Program-made: the position numbers and the translations under genes
The notes under the pieces: model-generated
Seen by the model: only the letters and a program-made list of their open reading frames with translations
The model's database searches: none
Told to the model about the DNA's origin: nothing
Source: Oscillospiraceae bacterium
GTDB lineage: Bacteria > Bacillota > Clostridia > Oscillospirales > Ruminococcaceae
DNA: 64,000 nt
Assembly: GCA_017473015.1 (NCBI GenBank)
Contig: JAFUNP010000005.1
Coordinates: forward strand, 1-64,000
Direction of reading: 5' to 3'
Shown: piece after piece, positions 36,252 through 44,727 of the stretch
Layout: each line of letters opens with the position of its first letter
Position numbering within the stretch: position 1 is the stretch's first letter

Positions 36252-36679
36252 GGTTTTTCACCTATTGCCATCAGTTCATCGTCAAAAGCCACTGCCTGAC
36301 CGTCAGCTGCCTTGATGTCGGTAATCCAGCCGGCTTTCGGCGCTTTGATTTCGTTCATCACCTTCATGGCTTCGATGATGCACAGGGTGTCTCCCCGGTT
36401 CACATACCGCCCCACCTGTACAAAAGGCGGCTGGTCTGCTGCCGGCGCCCGGTAGAAGGTACCTACCAGCGGTGATTTCACATATTCATCTGATACCGCC
36501 GGTGCTGTGGTCTGCGGTTCAGGGCTTTCAGTATGCTGTGGTGCTGCCACAACGCTGACAGGCGCAGTGCCCTCCGGTTTTTTCAGTTTTATTTTTATAT
36601 CCTTTGTTTCAAGCTCCATAAAGGCAGCTGCAGATGCGTCAAATACAGCTACAATCTGCTGTAAAAGTCTTGTGTCCAT
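36248..36679 (-). CDS. accB: Biotin carboxyl carrier protein of acetyl-CoA carboxylase
   Basis: 143 aa. An N-terminal helical region (~1-35) leads to an Ala/Pro/Thr-rich linker and a C-terminal biotinyl domain with 'IEAMKVMNEIKAPKAG', the Lys of EAMK being the biotin site. It is the likely substrate of BirA (25863-26642). A hairpin separates it from acpP upstream. Confidence 0.95.
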   Translation of the reverse strand: MDTRLLQQIVAVFDASAAAFMELETKDIKIKLKKPEGTAPVSVVAAPQHTESPEPQTTAPAVSDEYVKSPLVGTFYRAPAADQPPFVQVGRYVNRGDTLCIIEAMKVMNEIKAPKAGWITDIKAADGQAVAFDDELMAIGEKP

Positions 36680-36693
36680 AAGTTCTCCTTAAA

Positions 36694-36731
36694 TTAAAAT
36701 GAGCCAATATAAAACCGGCTCATTTTAAAAT
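36694..36731 (-). terminator. Intercistronic hairpin between acpP and accB
   Basis: Reverse-strand stem ATTTTAAAATGAGCC / GGCTCATTTTAAT followed by a short T-rich run. It probably acts as a leaky terminator or processing site, letting acpP be expressed above the downstream genes. Confidence 0.6.
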
Positions 36732-36754
36732 TCCTGAGCACATAGTGCGAGGGT

Positions 36755-36982
36755 TTACTGTTTTTTGGAATTTACAAGGTCCAGGATGTCCTGCACTGTA
36801 ACCAGGGCAGAAATTTCTTCGTCTTCAATTCTGATGTCAAATTCTGTTTCCAGCTCCAGGGAAAGCTCTACTGCGGAAAGAGAGTCGATGCCCAGGTCTT
36901 CGCTGAGTCTGGCCTGTGGTGTGATAAGCTCTTCTTCCACACTGATTGCATCCATAATCACTTTTTTTACCTGTTCTAACAT
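36755..36982 (-). CDS. acpP: Acyl carrier protein
   Basis: 75 aa. The phosphopantetheine site is Ser in 'DLGIDSLSAVELSLELE' (DSL motif), in a small acidic four-helix protein of normal length. It carries the growing acyl chain for all Fab enzymes. It is first in the operon, directly behind the regulated promoter at 37067-37095. Confidence 0.95.
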   Translation of the reverse strand: MLEQVKKVIMDAISVEEELITPQARLSEDLGIDSLSAVELSLELETEFDIRIEDEEISALVTVQDILDLVNSKKQ

Positions 36983-37003
36983 AATAAATTCTCCTTTAAA
37001 ATT

Positions 37004-37092
37004 GTTTCGATGTTCGAAGTATTTTGTTAAAAATATATTACTTCGACATTCGAAGTAATTGCTTGTATTATAAATCCTTCGATATTCGAAGT
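37004..37092. promoter_or_regulatory. Three tandem operators, 36 bp apart, at the fatty acid operon
   Basis: Consensus ACTTCGA-N3-TCGAAGT. Sites: 37004-37020 (GTTTCGA-TGT-TCGAAGT), 37040-37056 (perfect arms), 37076-37092 (CCTTCGA-TAT-TCGAAGT). Centres at 37012, 37048 and 37084 are exactly 36 bp apart. The upstream one fills the promoter spacer, the middle one lies near the transcript start, and the last is in the leader. This differs from the FapR site and only loosely resembles the FabT site (TTTGA..TCAAA). Confidence 0.8.
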
Positions 37093-37095
37093 AAA
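37067..37095 (-). promoter_or_regulatory. Promoter of the fatty acid operon
   Basis: Reverse strand -35 TTTACT (37090-37095), 17-bp spacer, -10 TATAAT (37067-37072). Operator 1 sits in the spacer. Confidence 0.75.
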
Positions 37096-37292
37096 TAGTT
37101 TTAGCTGAATTTTTACAATTATTTCACAAATCAAAGTAAAACTGTGAAAAATATTATATACTTTATTATAAAGAGTATATGATTATATTTCCGGCCTGGG
37201 TACAGTGTCAGCCTGCCAGGAAATTCTAATATAACCAGTGCTGGTATTGTTGGTCACGGCATCAGTGTTTAAACATTTACAGCAGACAAAGA

Positions 37293-37326
37293 GGGCAGCG
37301 CTTCAGCCGGGACTGAAGCACTGCCC
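37293..37326 (-). terminator. Terminator of the DUF3169 gene
   Basis: Stem GGGCAGCGCTTCAG / CTGAAGCACTGCCC; on the reverse strand it is followed by TCTTTGT. Confidence 0.6.
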
Positions 37327-37337
37327 TGTTTATACCA

Positions 37338-38087
37338 CTATTTTTTATTTTTCCATTCTTTTGCCGCCTTTGTATATGCGGAAAATTGCACTGCCCATAT
37401 ACCGCATACCAGAACAGCCGGCAGAGGTCCCACAGGTGTCATCATGCTGACAAACACTGCTATCAGCACTGCACCTACAATGGCGTTTGATGTAGCGCGG
37501 TAGCTTTTGTAGGCTGCATGGCCTATCTGTGCTTTTTCAGCTTCGTCACAGCTGTCAAACCATTCCCGGTGGAATTTTGAGTCCAGCACATTCCCTTTCT
37601 TTTCCGGGTTCAGCTTCTGTACCTGCTTTATTATGGCGTTCTGCAGAAAAGAGCCGCCTATCAGCAGAACAAGAAAAACAGCCATGGAAATCATCACCGG
37701 AATAAAATCTTCCATAGAAAGCTTTGTGCCAAATCCGCTGACCATAATTCCGAACACGCCGAACATATAGATTGTCAGCCGGTTTGTCACAGTGACAGCT
37801 GTCCCCAGCAGTTCATCAGCTTTTTCATATTTTTCTTCGTCACCTGCCAGTGCTGCTGCAGCGGTATTTCTTCCCTTTATGTAAAAGCTGACGGCAACCA
37901 CCATTATGCCACATCCTGCCACCATCATCAAAGGGCTGATTTTCACCAGGCTATCCAGCAGGTATGTGAGCTGGGCGGCAATATCCGCCTCAAAAGCCAT
38001 GCTGTTGTATCCTGCTATAAAGCCTGCACCCAGTGCCAGTACTACAACTGCAATAAATCTAATCAATATCTTCTTTTCCTTATTCAT
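37338..38087 (-). CDS. DUF3169-family membrane protein
   Basis: 249 aa from the ATG at 38087 (GGAGG 10 nt upstream). Four to six membrane helices in two pairs, with a soluble loop between ('KGRNTAAAALAGDEEKYEKADELLG') and before the last pair ('KLNPEKKGNVLDSKFHREWFDSCDEAEKAQIGHAAY'). This arrangement, next to a small XRE regulator, is typical of DUF3169 proteins. Function unknown. Six nt downstream of the regulator gene and certainly co-transcribed. Confidence 0.75.
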   Translation of the reverse strand: MNKEKKILIRFIAVVVLALGAGFIAGYNSMAFEADIAAQLTYLLDSLVKISPLMMVAGCGIMVVAVSFYIKGRNTAAAALAGDEEKYEKADELLGTAVTVTNRLTIYMFGVFGIMVSGFGTKLSMEDFIPVMISMAVFLVLLIGGSFLQNAIIKQVQKLNPEKKGNVLDSKFHREWFDSCDEAEKAQIGHAAYKSYRATSNAIVGAVLIAVFVSMMTPVGPLPAVLVCGIWAVQFSAYTKAAKEWKNKK

Positions 38088-38092
38088 ACATC

Positions 38093-38296
38093 TCAATCCT
38101 CCGTGTAAGAAAATACATCTTCCACAGCGACACCGAAAACCCTGGCAATCTTCAGTGCCAGTGTCACCGACGGGCTGTAGTCTCCGCGCTCTATCAGGCT
38201 GATGGTCTGGCGGCTGGCCCCCACCATACTGCCCAGCTGCTGCTGGTTTATGCCCATACGCGCACGGTGTTCTTTCAGTCTGTTGTTCAGTGGCAT
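38093..38296 (-). CDS. Small XRE-family repressor
   Basis: 67 aa, essentially one helix-turn-helix: 'LKEHRARMGINQQQLGSMVGASRQTISLIERGDYSPSVTLALKIARVFGVAVEDVF'. GAGGTG precedes the ATG. Two perfect-arm palindromes flank its promoter, so it probably represses itself and the DUF3169 gene. Similar small regulators control membrane-stress or transport modules, but the signal is unknown. Confidence 0.85.
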   Translation of the reverse strand: MPLNNRLKEHRARMGINQQQLGSMVGASRQTISLIERGDYSPSVTLALKIARVFGVAVEDVFSYTED

Positions 38297-38327
38297 AATT
38301 CACCTCACGCAATTTTTATTGTCATTT

Positions 38328-38379
38328 TGACAAATATATTTGTCATTTATATTGTAACAATGACAACTTTATTTGTCAA
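38328..38379 (-). promoter_or_regulatory. Promoter with two XRE operators
   Basis: Operators TGACAA-N6-TTGTCA at 38328-38345 and 38361-38378, centres 33 bp apart. Reverse strand -35 TTGACA (38374-38379), 17-bp spacer, -10 TACAAT (38351-38356). One operator overlaps the -35, the other lies just downstream of the -10. Confidence 0.75.
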
Positions 38380-38471
38380 CAGCAATTTGTAAATTTTTTT
38401 ATTACACCTGTTAAAATCTGCGGATATATGGTAGAATAATAAAAAATATAACGGTAAAACAAGGAGCAGTT

Positions 38472-39965
38472 ATGGAAAAGAAATATATTATAGCCCTGGA
38501 CCAGGGGACTACTTCATCCCGTGCCATTATTTTTGACAGAGAGCAGAATATTGTGGCCACTGCACAGAAAGAATTTACACAGTTCTACCCTCACGAAGGC
38601 TGGGTAGAGCATGATGCCATGGAAATCTATTCATCACAGTATGGCGTTATGGTGGAGGCCATTGTGAAAAGCGGCATAAATCCGGCGGAAATAGCAGGCA
38701 TAGGTATTACCAATCAGCGTGAAACCACCGTCCTGTGGGACAAAGCCACCGGCCGCCCTGTTTACAACGCTATAGTATGGCAGTGCCGCCGCACCGCTGA
38801 TATCTGTGACAATCTGGTGGAAAAAGGTCTGGCAGGATATATAAAAGAAAGCACAGGTCTGGTGGTGGATGCCTATTTCTCTGCCACAAAAATCAAATGG
38901 ATACTGGATAATGTGGAAGGTGTCCGTGAAAAAGCAGAAAAAGGCGAAATCCTTTTCGGCACTGTGGACTCCTGGCTGGTGTACAAGCTGACAGAGGGCA
39001 AGGTTCATGTAACCGACTACACCAACGCCAGCCGTACTATGCTGTACAACATTCACACACTGGAATGGGACAAAAAACTGCTGGAAGAGCTGGACATTCC
39101 GGAATGCATTCTGCCTAAAGTGCTTCCATCCAGCCATATTTACGGTTACACACAGATACAGGGCGCGGTGGTACCTATCGCAGGTATTGCCGGCGACCAG
39201 CAGGCGGCGCTTTTCGGTCAGAGATGCTTTGAAAAAGGTGAGGCCAAAAATACTTATGGCACAGGCTGTTTCCTGCTGATGAACACAGGTACCACGCCAT
39301 ACGAAAGCAAATCCGGGCTTATTACCACCATCGCTGTAGGTATTGACGGCAGAGTTGAGTACGCCCTGGAGGGCAGTGTGTTTGTAGGTGGTGCAGTTAT
39401 TCAGTGGCTGAGGGACGAAATGCGTTTCATCACCGAAAGCCGTGACGCTGAATACTATGCACAGAAGGTGAGCGACACCGGCGGAGTTTACATGGTACCG
39501 GCTTTTACAGGTCTGGGTGCGCCCCACTGGGATATGTACGCCCGCGGTGCTATTGTGGGCATCACCCGTGGCACAAAGCGTGAACATATTGTGCGTGCAG
39601 CGCAGGAAAGTATCGCTTATCAGAGTATGGACCTGGTAAAAGCTATGGAAAAAGACACCGGCCTGCAGCTGTCTGTACTTAATGTGGACGGCGGCGCCAG
39701 CCGTGACGGCTTCCTGATGCAGTTCCAGGCAGATATTCTGGACAGAACGGTACAGCGACCGGTTATCCGTGAAACTACAGCGCTTGGTGCTGCTTATCTG
39801 GCGGGCCTGGCAACCGGTCTGTGGAAAAGCCGCGAGGAGCTGAAAACAGGCAACTGGTGTGACAAAATTTTCACTCCGGATATGGAACAGGAAAGACGAG
39901 AAAAGCTTATCCGCGGCTGGAACAAGGCTGTGGGCCGCAGCCTGGACTGGGCAGAAAAAGGCTGA
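38472..39965 (+). CDS. glpK: Glycerol kinase
   Basis: 497 aa, standard length. FGGY kinase motifs: '[15 protein letters not shown]', '[14 protein letters not shown]', '[13 protein letters not shown]', '[13 protein letters not shown]', '[14 protein letters not shown]', '[17 protein letters not shown]'. It phosphorylates glycerol to glycerol-3-phosphate, for catabolism or as backbone for phospholipids. AAGGAG precedes the ATG. No glpF or glpD adjoins. Divergent from the XRE gene. Confidence 0.96.
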   Translation: MEKKYIIALDQGTTSSRAIIFDREQNIVATAQKEFTQFYPHEGWVEHDAMEIYSSQYGVMVEAIVKSGINPAEIAGIGITNQRETTVLWDKATGRPVYNAIVWQCRRTADICDNLVEKGLAGYIKESTGLVVDAYFSATKIKWILDNVEGVREKAEKGEILFGTVDSWLVYKLTEGKVHVTDYTNASRTMLYNIHTLEWDKKLLEELDIPECILPKVLPSSHIYGYTQIQGAVVPIAGIAGDQQAALFGQRCFEKGEAKNTYGTGCFLLMNTGTTPYESKSGLITTIAVGIDGRVEYALEGSVFVGGAVIQWLRDEMRFITESRDAEYYAQKVSDTGGVYMVPAFTGLGAPHWDMYARGAIVGITRGTKREHIVRAAQESIAYQSMDLVKAMEKDTGLQLSVLNVDGGASRDGFLMQFQADILDRTVQRPVIRETTALGAAYLAGLATGLWKSREELKTGNWCDKIFTPDMEQERREKLIRGWNKAVGRSLDWAEKG

Positions 39966-39983
39966 TATATTTTAGAAAATATG

Positions 39984-40013
39984 AAAACAGACGGTCTGCA
40001 TACCGTCTGTTTT
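39984..40013 (+). terminator. Terminator of glpK
   Basis: Stem AAAACAGACGGT / ACCGTCTGTTTT followed by TGTTTG. Confidence 0.85.
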
Positions 40014-40225
40014 TGTTTGTAAATCAGAAATCACCCCGGTCATTACAGTTTTTCTGTGTTGAGGGTGGCCCTTTATTATATATACTTCGTAAAGCCGCAA
40101 ATGGCGTTATGGTGTCTTCATGTCAGATGAAGCTGGATATTGACAGAGTTTCTGTTGAATAAAACAGGCGTTTATTGTATAATATGTAATATTTTGGAAA
40201 ACTATATATTACGGAGGTATTAACA

Positions 40226-41398
40226 GTGGTAAAAGCACTGGCTAAAATATTTATAAAAGACTCTGAAAATGTTACAAATCCTCAGGTGCGCTCTGCCTAT
40301 GGCATGCTGTGCAGCGTGGTGGGTATTCTGTTGAATGTGCTGCTGTTTGCAGGCAAATTCTTCGCCGGTACCATCAGTAAATCTGTGTCCATCACCGCCG
40401 ATGCCTTCAACAATCTGTCTGATGCAGGTTCATCTGTAATCACACTGCTGGGGTTCAAACTGGCATCCCAGAAGCCTGACCCCGAACACCCTTTCGGTCA
40501 CGGCAGAATAGAGTACCTGTCCGGCCTGGCTGTTTCTGTTGCCATATTGCTGATGGGCTGGGAGCTGGCCACATCTTCTGTGGATAAAATCCGCAACCCT
40601 CAGGCTGTGGAGTTCAGCCTGCTGTCCATGGTTATACTGGTGGTTTCAATTGCAGTAAAGCTGTATATGGGTATGTACAACAATGAAATCGGTGACAAAA
40701 TCAGCTCTGCTGCCATGAAAGCCACAGGTGCTGACTGTATCAGCGACTGTGTGTCCACTGCTCTGGTTCTGGTGGCTGCAGTGGTTGGCCATTTTACCGG
40801 TCTGATGATAGACGGCTGGTGTGGTCTGCTGATTTCTGTGTTTATCCTGCGCGCCGGTGTTGAGGCGGCAAAGGACACTATTGCACCTCTGCTGGGTCAG
40901 AAACCTGATGAGGAGCTGGTAATGGAGATTTACTCCATTGTTATGGCTCACAGCGAGGTTATGGGGGTTCATGACCTGATAGTTCACGATTATGGTCCTG
41001 GCCGTCTTATGATAACACTCCACGCTGAAGTAAGCGCTGACGGCGACTTCCTCCGGACACATGATGTGATTGATAATATTGAGGAAGAACTGAAAGAAAA
41101 ACTGAACTGCGAAGCTACTATTCACATGGACCCTGTAGCAACAAATGATGAAGAAGTAAGCACTCTGCGCCGGCAGGTTGCACAGCGCATGAATGAGCTG
41201 TTGGGCGGAGAGGTTTCCATCCACGACTTCCGCATGGTTACAGGCCCTACACACACAAATGTTATCTACGATATTGTGGTGCCTCAGGGTTATAAATACT
41301 CTGATGGCGAAGTGACCCGTATGGCAAAGGAAAATATACTTGCCATGGACCAGGGACAGTATCGCGCAGTGGTAAAAATAGACCATTCATACATATAA
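40226..41398 (+). CDS. Cation diffusion facilitator family transporter
   Basis: 390 aa with a GTG start at 40226 (GGAGG 8 nt upstream). Six helices, with the CDF motif 'SITADAFNNLSDAGSSVITLLGFKLA', the metal-access loop 'PDPEHPFGHGRIEYLSG' and a second-site 'ATGADCISDCVSTALVLVA' in helix 5. The C-terminal cytoplasmic dimer domain ('HDYGPGRLMITLHAEVSADGD') is followed by an extra ~90 residues. CDF proteins export Zn, Mn, Fe or Co by proton exchange; Asp and Asn/Asp positions here do not settle the metal. Confidence 0.88.
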   Translation: MVKALAKIFIKDSENVTNPQVRSAYGMLCSVVGILLNVLLFAGKFFAGTISKSVSITADAFNNLSDAGSSVITLLGFKLASQKPDPEHPFGHGRIEYLSGLAVSVAILLMGWELATSSVDKIRNPQAVEFSLLSMVILVVSIAVKLYMGMYNNEIGDKISSAAMKATGADCISDCVSTALVLVAAVVGHFTGLMIDGWCGLLISVFILRAGVEAAKDTIAPLLGQKPDEELVMEIYSIVMAHSEVMGVHDLIVHDYGPGRLMITLHAEVSADGDFLRTHDVIDNIEEELKEKLNCEATIHMDPVATNDEEVSTLRRQVAQRMNELLGGEVSIHDFRMVTGPTHTNVIYDIVVPQGYKYSDGEVTRMAKENILAMDQGQYRAVVKIDHSYI

Positions 41399-41405
41399 CA
41401 GATTA

Positions 41406-41435
41406 CAGCCTGAGTAAAATCAGGCTGTTTTTTAT
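41406..41435 (+). terminator. Terminator of the CDF gene
   Basis: Stem CAGCCTGA / TCAGGCTG followed by TTTTTTAT. Confidence 0.85.
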
Positions 41436-41613
41436 ACCCTCTGTCATGACAGTCAGCATATTAAAGTAATATTTTATTTATTTGTGCAACAGGTATATAT
41501 ATTTCACAATAATAAAGTCAAAATTTGTAAGCGAACACCAAACATCATTTTTTGCAGAAAAAAGGCATAGAACTTTTACCTCTTTTTTTGTATAAAACTA
41601 CAATCTTTATCGT

Positions 41614-41667
41614 TTGACACACAATATATTGGGAGTGTATAATTAGTAATGCAACAATATATTGGTA
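41614..41667 (+). promoter_or_regulatory. nrdD promoter with two NrdR boxes
   Basis: -35 TTGACA (41614-41619), 18-bp spacer, -10 TATAAT (41638-41643). NrdR-box-like 16-mers ACACAATATATTGGGA (41619-41634) and CAACAATATATTGGTA (41652-41667) are 33 bp apart. Box 1 fills the spacer, as expected for NrdR repression when dATP is high. Confidence 0.75.
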
Positions 41668-41690
41668 TTAAAAAGAATTGGAGATATATA

Positions 41691-44012
41691 ATGCTGAATG
41701 GTATCATCAAGCGCGACGGACGCGTGGTTATGTATGACATATCCAAAATCAAAATGGCTGTTCTCAAAGCTATGGAGGCTGACGGCACTCCTGACTTTGT
41801 AAAGGCAGATGAAATTGCCCACAATGTGGAAAATTATTTCACATCCAAAGGTGGAAACCTTACACCTACAGTTGAAGAAATTCAGGACCAGGTGGAAATC
41901 GAGCTGATGAAAGCCGGTTTTGACTCTGTGGCAAAAAGATATATTCTTTACCGTGCTTCCAGAAACAACATCCGTGAAAGAAACACCAGTCTGATGAAGA
42001 TTTTTGACGAAATCACATTTTCTGATGCTCTCAACAGTGATGTAAAGCGTGAAAACGCCAATATCGACGGCGACACACCGATGGGCACAATGCTGAAATA
42101 CGGCTCTGAAGGCGCAAAGGACTATTATCTGAAATTCCTCCTCAGCCCAGACCAGGCACAGGCCCACAGAGAAGGCTATATCCATATTCACGACTTTGAC
42201 TTTTATGCACTGACTACCACATGTACTCAGATTGATATCAAATCACTGTTCAAAGGCGGCTTCTCCACAGGTCACGGCTTCCTCCGTGAACCTAACGACA
42301 TCGCCAGCTACTCCGCACTGGCCTGTATCGCTATCCAGTCCAACCAGAACGACCAGCACGGCGGCCAGAGTATCGTAAACTTTGACTACGGTCTGGCAGA
42401 CGGTGTAAGAAAAACATACCGCAAACTGTATCTGCAGAATGTGGCCAAATATCTGGAAATCCAGGAATGTGAAATCGATTACGAACAGCTGAAAGCAGTG
42501 TCTGCACAGATTACAGAAGAATGCGGAAAAATGCCGGCCCTCGATATGGACAGCGAATACCGGGCAAAAGAGCTGGACGCACTGGAAAAACTGACAGGTG
42601 ACAGAGCACTTTCTGAAAAAGCACAGAAATTTGCAGTGAAAAAAGCTGAAAAAGAAACAGACAAAGCCACATATCAGGCGATGGAAGCACTTATCCACAA
42701 CCTGAACACAATGCACTCCCGCGCCGGCGCACAGACACCATTCTCCTCCATCAACTATGGTATGGATACCTCTCCTGAGGGCAGAATGGTTATGAAAAAT
42801 GTTATGCTGGCTACAGATGCCGGTCTGGGTCATGGCGAAACACCAATCTTCCCAATCCAGATTTTCCGTGTAAAAGAAGGTATCAACTACAATCCGGGCG
42901 ATGTGAACTATGACCTGTTCCAGCTGGCTATCAAGGTAAGTGCAAAACGCCTGTTCCCTAACTTCTCATTCCAGGATGCACCATTTAATCTGCAGTATTA
43001 CAACCCTGATGATGTGAGAACAGAAATCGGTTATATGGGCTGCCGTACCCGTGTAGTGGCAAACAGCTTTGACAAAAATAACGAAATTACATACTCCCGC
43101 GGCAACCTGTCCTTCACTTCCATCAACCTGCCACGACTGGCTATTGAGGCAGAAGGCGACGAAGAAGTATTTTACAATAACCTGAAAAAATATATGGACC
43201 TGTGCGGCAAACAGCTGCTGGACCGTTTCGCAATCCAGAAAAAGAAAAAAGTGCGCAACTTCCCATTCCTGATGGGTCAGGGCGTATGGCTGGGCAGTGA
43301 AAACTTAGGTCCGGACGATGAAGTGGGCGAAGTGCTGAAGCACGGCACACTGTCCATCGGCTTTATCGGTCTGGCTGAAGCACTGACAGCACTGTACGGT
43401 CACCACCACGGCGAAGGTGAAGAATACCAGGCCAAAGGCAAGGAAATCGTGGGCTTTATGAGAAGAGTTGTTGACGATATGTGCGACAAAACAGGCCTCA
43501 ACTTCTCACTGCTGGCCACACCGGCAGAAGGTCTGTCCGGCCGCTTTGTAAGAATGGACAAAAAGCGCTTTGGTATTATTCCGGGCGTTACAGATAAAGA
43601 TTACTATACAAACAGCTTCCATGTGCCGGTTGCATTCCCTATCAGCGCATTTGACAAAATCCGTCTGGAAGCACCGTACCACGCATTTACAAATGCCGGC
43701 CATATCACTTATGTGGAACTGGACGGCGATGTAAGCCAGAATCTGGAAGCTTTTGAAGCAGTTGTAAGAGCCATGAAGGAATACGGCATCGGCTACGGCG
43801 CTATCAACCACCCGGTTGACCGTGACCCTGTGTGCGGTTACAACGGTATCATCGGCGATGTGTGTCCACGCTGCGGCAGACGAGACGGCGAAGGCGTTCC
43901 GCTGGAAAAACTGCAGAAACTGGGCCTGTATAAACACCTGAACGCAGGTACACTGGGCCAGTGCGGCAACCCTGACGAAGAAGCAGACAGAATTCCAAAT
44001 CCATTGGTATAA
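41691..44012 (+). CDS. nrdD: Anaerobic (class III) ribonucleoside-triphosphate reductase, catalytic body lacking its glycyl-radical tail
   Basis: 773 aa from the ATG at 41691 (GGAGA upstream). An N-terminal ATP-cone (~1-95, 'IIKRDGRVVMYDISKIKMAVLKAM') precedes the barrel: 'HIHDFDFYALTTTCTQIDIKSLF', 'GGQSIVNFDYGLADGV', 'MGCRTRVV' (finger-loop Cys region) and 'NAGHITYVELDGD'. Near the end are 'DPVCGYNGIIGDVCPRCGRR' and 'GQCGN', part of a Cys-rich zinc site. The usual C-terminal glycyl-radical motif (R[VI][ST]GYL) is absent; the protein ends IPNPLV. That motif is on the next gene. It makes dNTPs without oxygen. The activase NrdG is not nearby. Confidence 0.93.
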   Translation: MLNGIIKRDGRVVMYDISKIKMAVLKAMEADGTPDFVKADEIAHNVENYFTSKGGNLTPTVEEIQDQVEIELMKAGFDSVAKRYILYRASRNNIRERNTSLMKIFDEITFSDALNSDVKRENANIDGDTPMGTMLKYGSEGAKDYYLKFLLSPDQAQAHREGYIHIHDFDFYALTTTCTQIDIKSLFKGGFSTGHGFLREPNDIASYSALACIAIQSNQNDQHGGQSIVNFDYGLADGVRKTYRKLYLQNVAKYLEIQECEIDYEQLKAVSAQITEECGKMPALDMDSEYRAKELDALEKLTGDRALSEKAQKFAVKKAEKETDKATYQAMEALIHNLNTMHSRAGAQTPFSSINYGMDTSPEGRMVMKNVMLATDAGLGHGETPIFPIQIFRVKEGINYNPGDVNYDLFQLAIKVSAKRLFPNFSFQDAPFNLQYYNPDDVRTEIGYMGCRTRVVANSFDKNNEITYSRGNLSFTSINLPRLAIEAEGDEEVFYNNLKKYMDLCGKQLLDRFAIQKKKKVRNFPFLMGQGVWLGSENLGPDDEVGEVLKHGTLSIGFIGLAEALTALYGHHHGEGEEYQAKGKEIVGFMRRVVDDMCDKTGLNFSLLATPAEGLSGRFVRMDKKRFGIIPGVTDKDYYTNSFHVPVAFPISAFDKIRLEAPYHAFTNAGHITYVELDGDVSQNLEAFEAVVRAMKEYGIGYGAINHPVDRDPVCGYNGIIGDVCPRCGRRDGEGVPLEKLQKLGLYKHLNAGTLGQCGNPDEEADRIPNPLV

Positions 44013-44030
44013 AAACAGGAGGTAACAAAT

Positions 44031-44207
44031 ATGGCAAACTATAATCCGGAAACAGGCCTTGTGGGCGAAGGCGTAAAATTTGAAAGAATCCGCCGTATCA
44101 CAGGTTATCTTGTAGGCACAGTAGACCGTTTCAACGACGCAAAAAGAGCTGAAGAAAGCCAGCGTGTAAAACATACTGTTGCAAAACCTGTTGAAAAAAA
44201 CGCCTGA
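44031..44207 (+). CDS. Stand-alone glycyl-radical domain of NrdD
   Basis: 58 aa with its own strong RBS (AGGAGG, 6 nt before the ATG). It reads 'FERIRRITGYLVGTVDRFNDAKRAEE', the C-terminal motif that in ordinary class III reductases closes NrdD, with the radical Gly in RITGYL. It starts 18 nt after the nrdD stop. The separate RBS and MANYNPETG start argue against a simple frameshift. NrdD should therefore become active only when this peptide docks on the body and is activated by NrdG, analogous to GrcA/YfiD replacing the radical domain of pyruvate formate-lyase. It is short enough to be missed by many gene callers. Confidence 0.88.
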   Translation: MANYNPETGLVGEGVKFERIRRITGYLVGTVDRFNDAKRAEESQRVKHTVAKPVEKNA

Positions 44208-44273
44208 TTATGGTATAATAAATATAAATAAAACTCTGGTTGAGAGTAGAGTTTATATTTGGTTTCGTATAAA

Positions 44274-44308
44274 AAAGAAAGAGGGCTACCACCCTCTTTC
44301 TTTTTTTC
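44274..44308 (+). terminator. Terminator of the nrdD operon
   Basis: Stem AAAGAAAGAGGG / CCCTCTTTCTTT with T-tract. Confidence 0.8.
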
Positions 44309-44313
44309 ATTTT

Positions 44314-44340
44314 AAAAGCCCCCTGCAAAAGGGGGCTTTT
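44314..44340 (-). terminator. Terminator of the ACP-like gene
   Basis: Stem AAAAGCCCCC / GGGGGCTTTT, 6 nt beyond the reverse-strand gene's stop; symmetric, so it may also back up the nrdD terminator. Confidence 0.7.
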
Positions 44341-44345
44341 AAGAT

Positions 44346-44726
44346 TTATTCCATTTTTTCTTCCCACCGGAAAATGCAGTAATGCAGCAGCACAAAAACA
44401 TCCCACAGTGTACTCTTTTCTGTAATGATGTCAAAATGCAGGATTTCGGTATCAAATTCTTCTTCTACGGCCATTATAAATTCCAGTATATTCATAGAAT
44501 CCAGCCCCAGGTCGTCCCCGAGAGTCAGGTCAGTGGTGGTTACAGGTGCTTTCCGTGGCCGGAACTCCTCTGCAATTTTCACCATTCTTTTCAGCAGGAC
44601 AACATTATTATCTGTTGCTGTCGGAATATGTTCTTTCAGTCCGTCAAAAAAATGCTTTTCTTTTTCTGCATCCAGACGGAGTTTTTCTTTGGCTGATTTT
44701 TTCTTTTCGAACCATTTTTTAATCAT
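44346..44726 (-). CDS. Acyl-carrier-protein-like protein with charged N-terminal extension
   Basis: 126 aa. The C-terminal ~65 residues form an ACP: 'TLGDDLGLDSMNILEFIMAVEEEFDTEI', with Ser in DSM as phosphopantetheine site. The first ~50 residues are Lys/Glu-rich ('KKWFEKKKSAKEKLRLDAEKEKHF') and probably helical. It differs from the housekeeping AcpP (75 aa). Its gene begins 1 nt after a GNAT gene stop, implying a two-gene unit in which acyl-ACP may be donor to the acyltransferase. Confidence 0.8.
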   Translation of the reverse strand: MIKKWFEKKKSAKEKLRLDAEKEKHFFDGLKEHIPTATDNNVVLLKRMVKIAEEFRPRKAPVTTTDLTLGDDLGLDSMNILEFIMAVEEEFDTEILHFDIITEKSTLWDVFVLLHYCIFRWEEKME

Positions 44727-44727
44727 A

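Larger units (their letters stand above)
36983..37337. other. Regulatory intergenic region of the fatty acid operon
   Basis: It contains the operon promoter, three palindromic operators (37004-37092) and, at its far end, the terminator of the next reverse-strand gene (37293-37326). The 37100-37290 stretch shows nothing I recognise. Confidence 0.7.

Noticed and set aside
38634..39587. 317-aa reverse ORF over glpK
   Set aside because: glpK is unmistakable on the other strand; the reverse translation is Cys/His-rich with no family.
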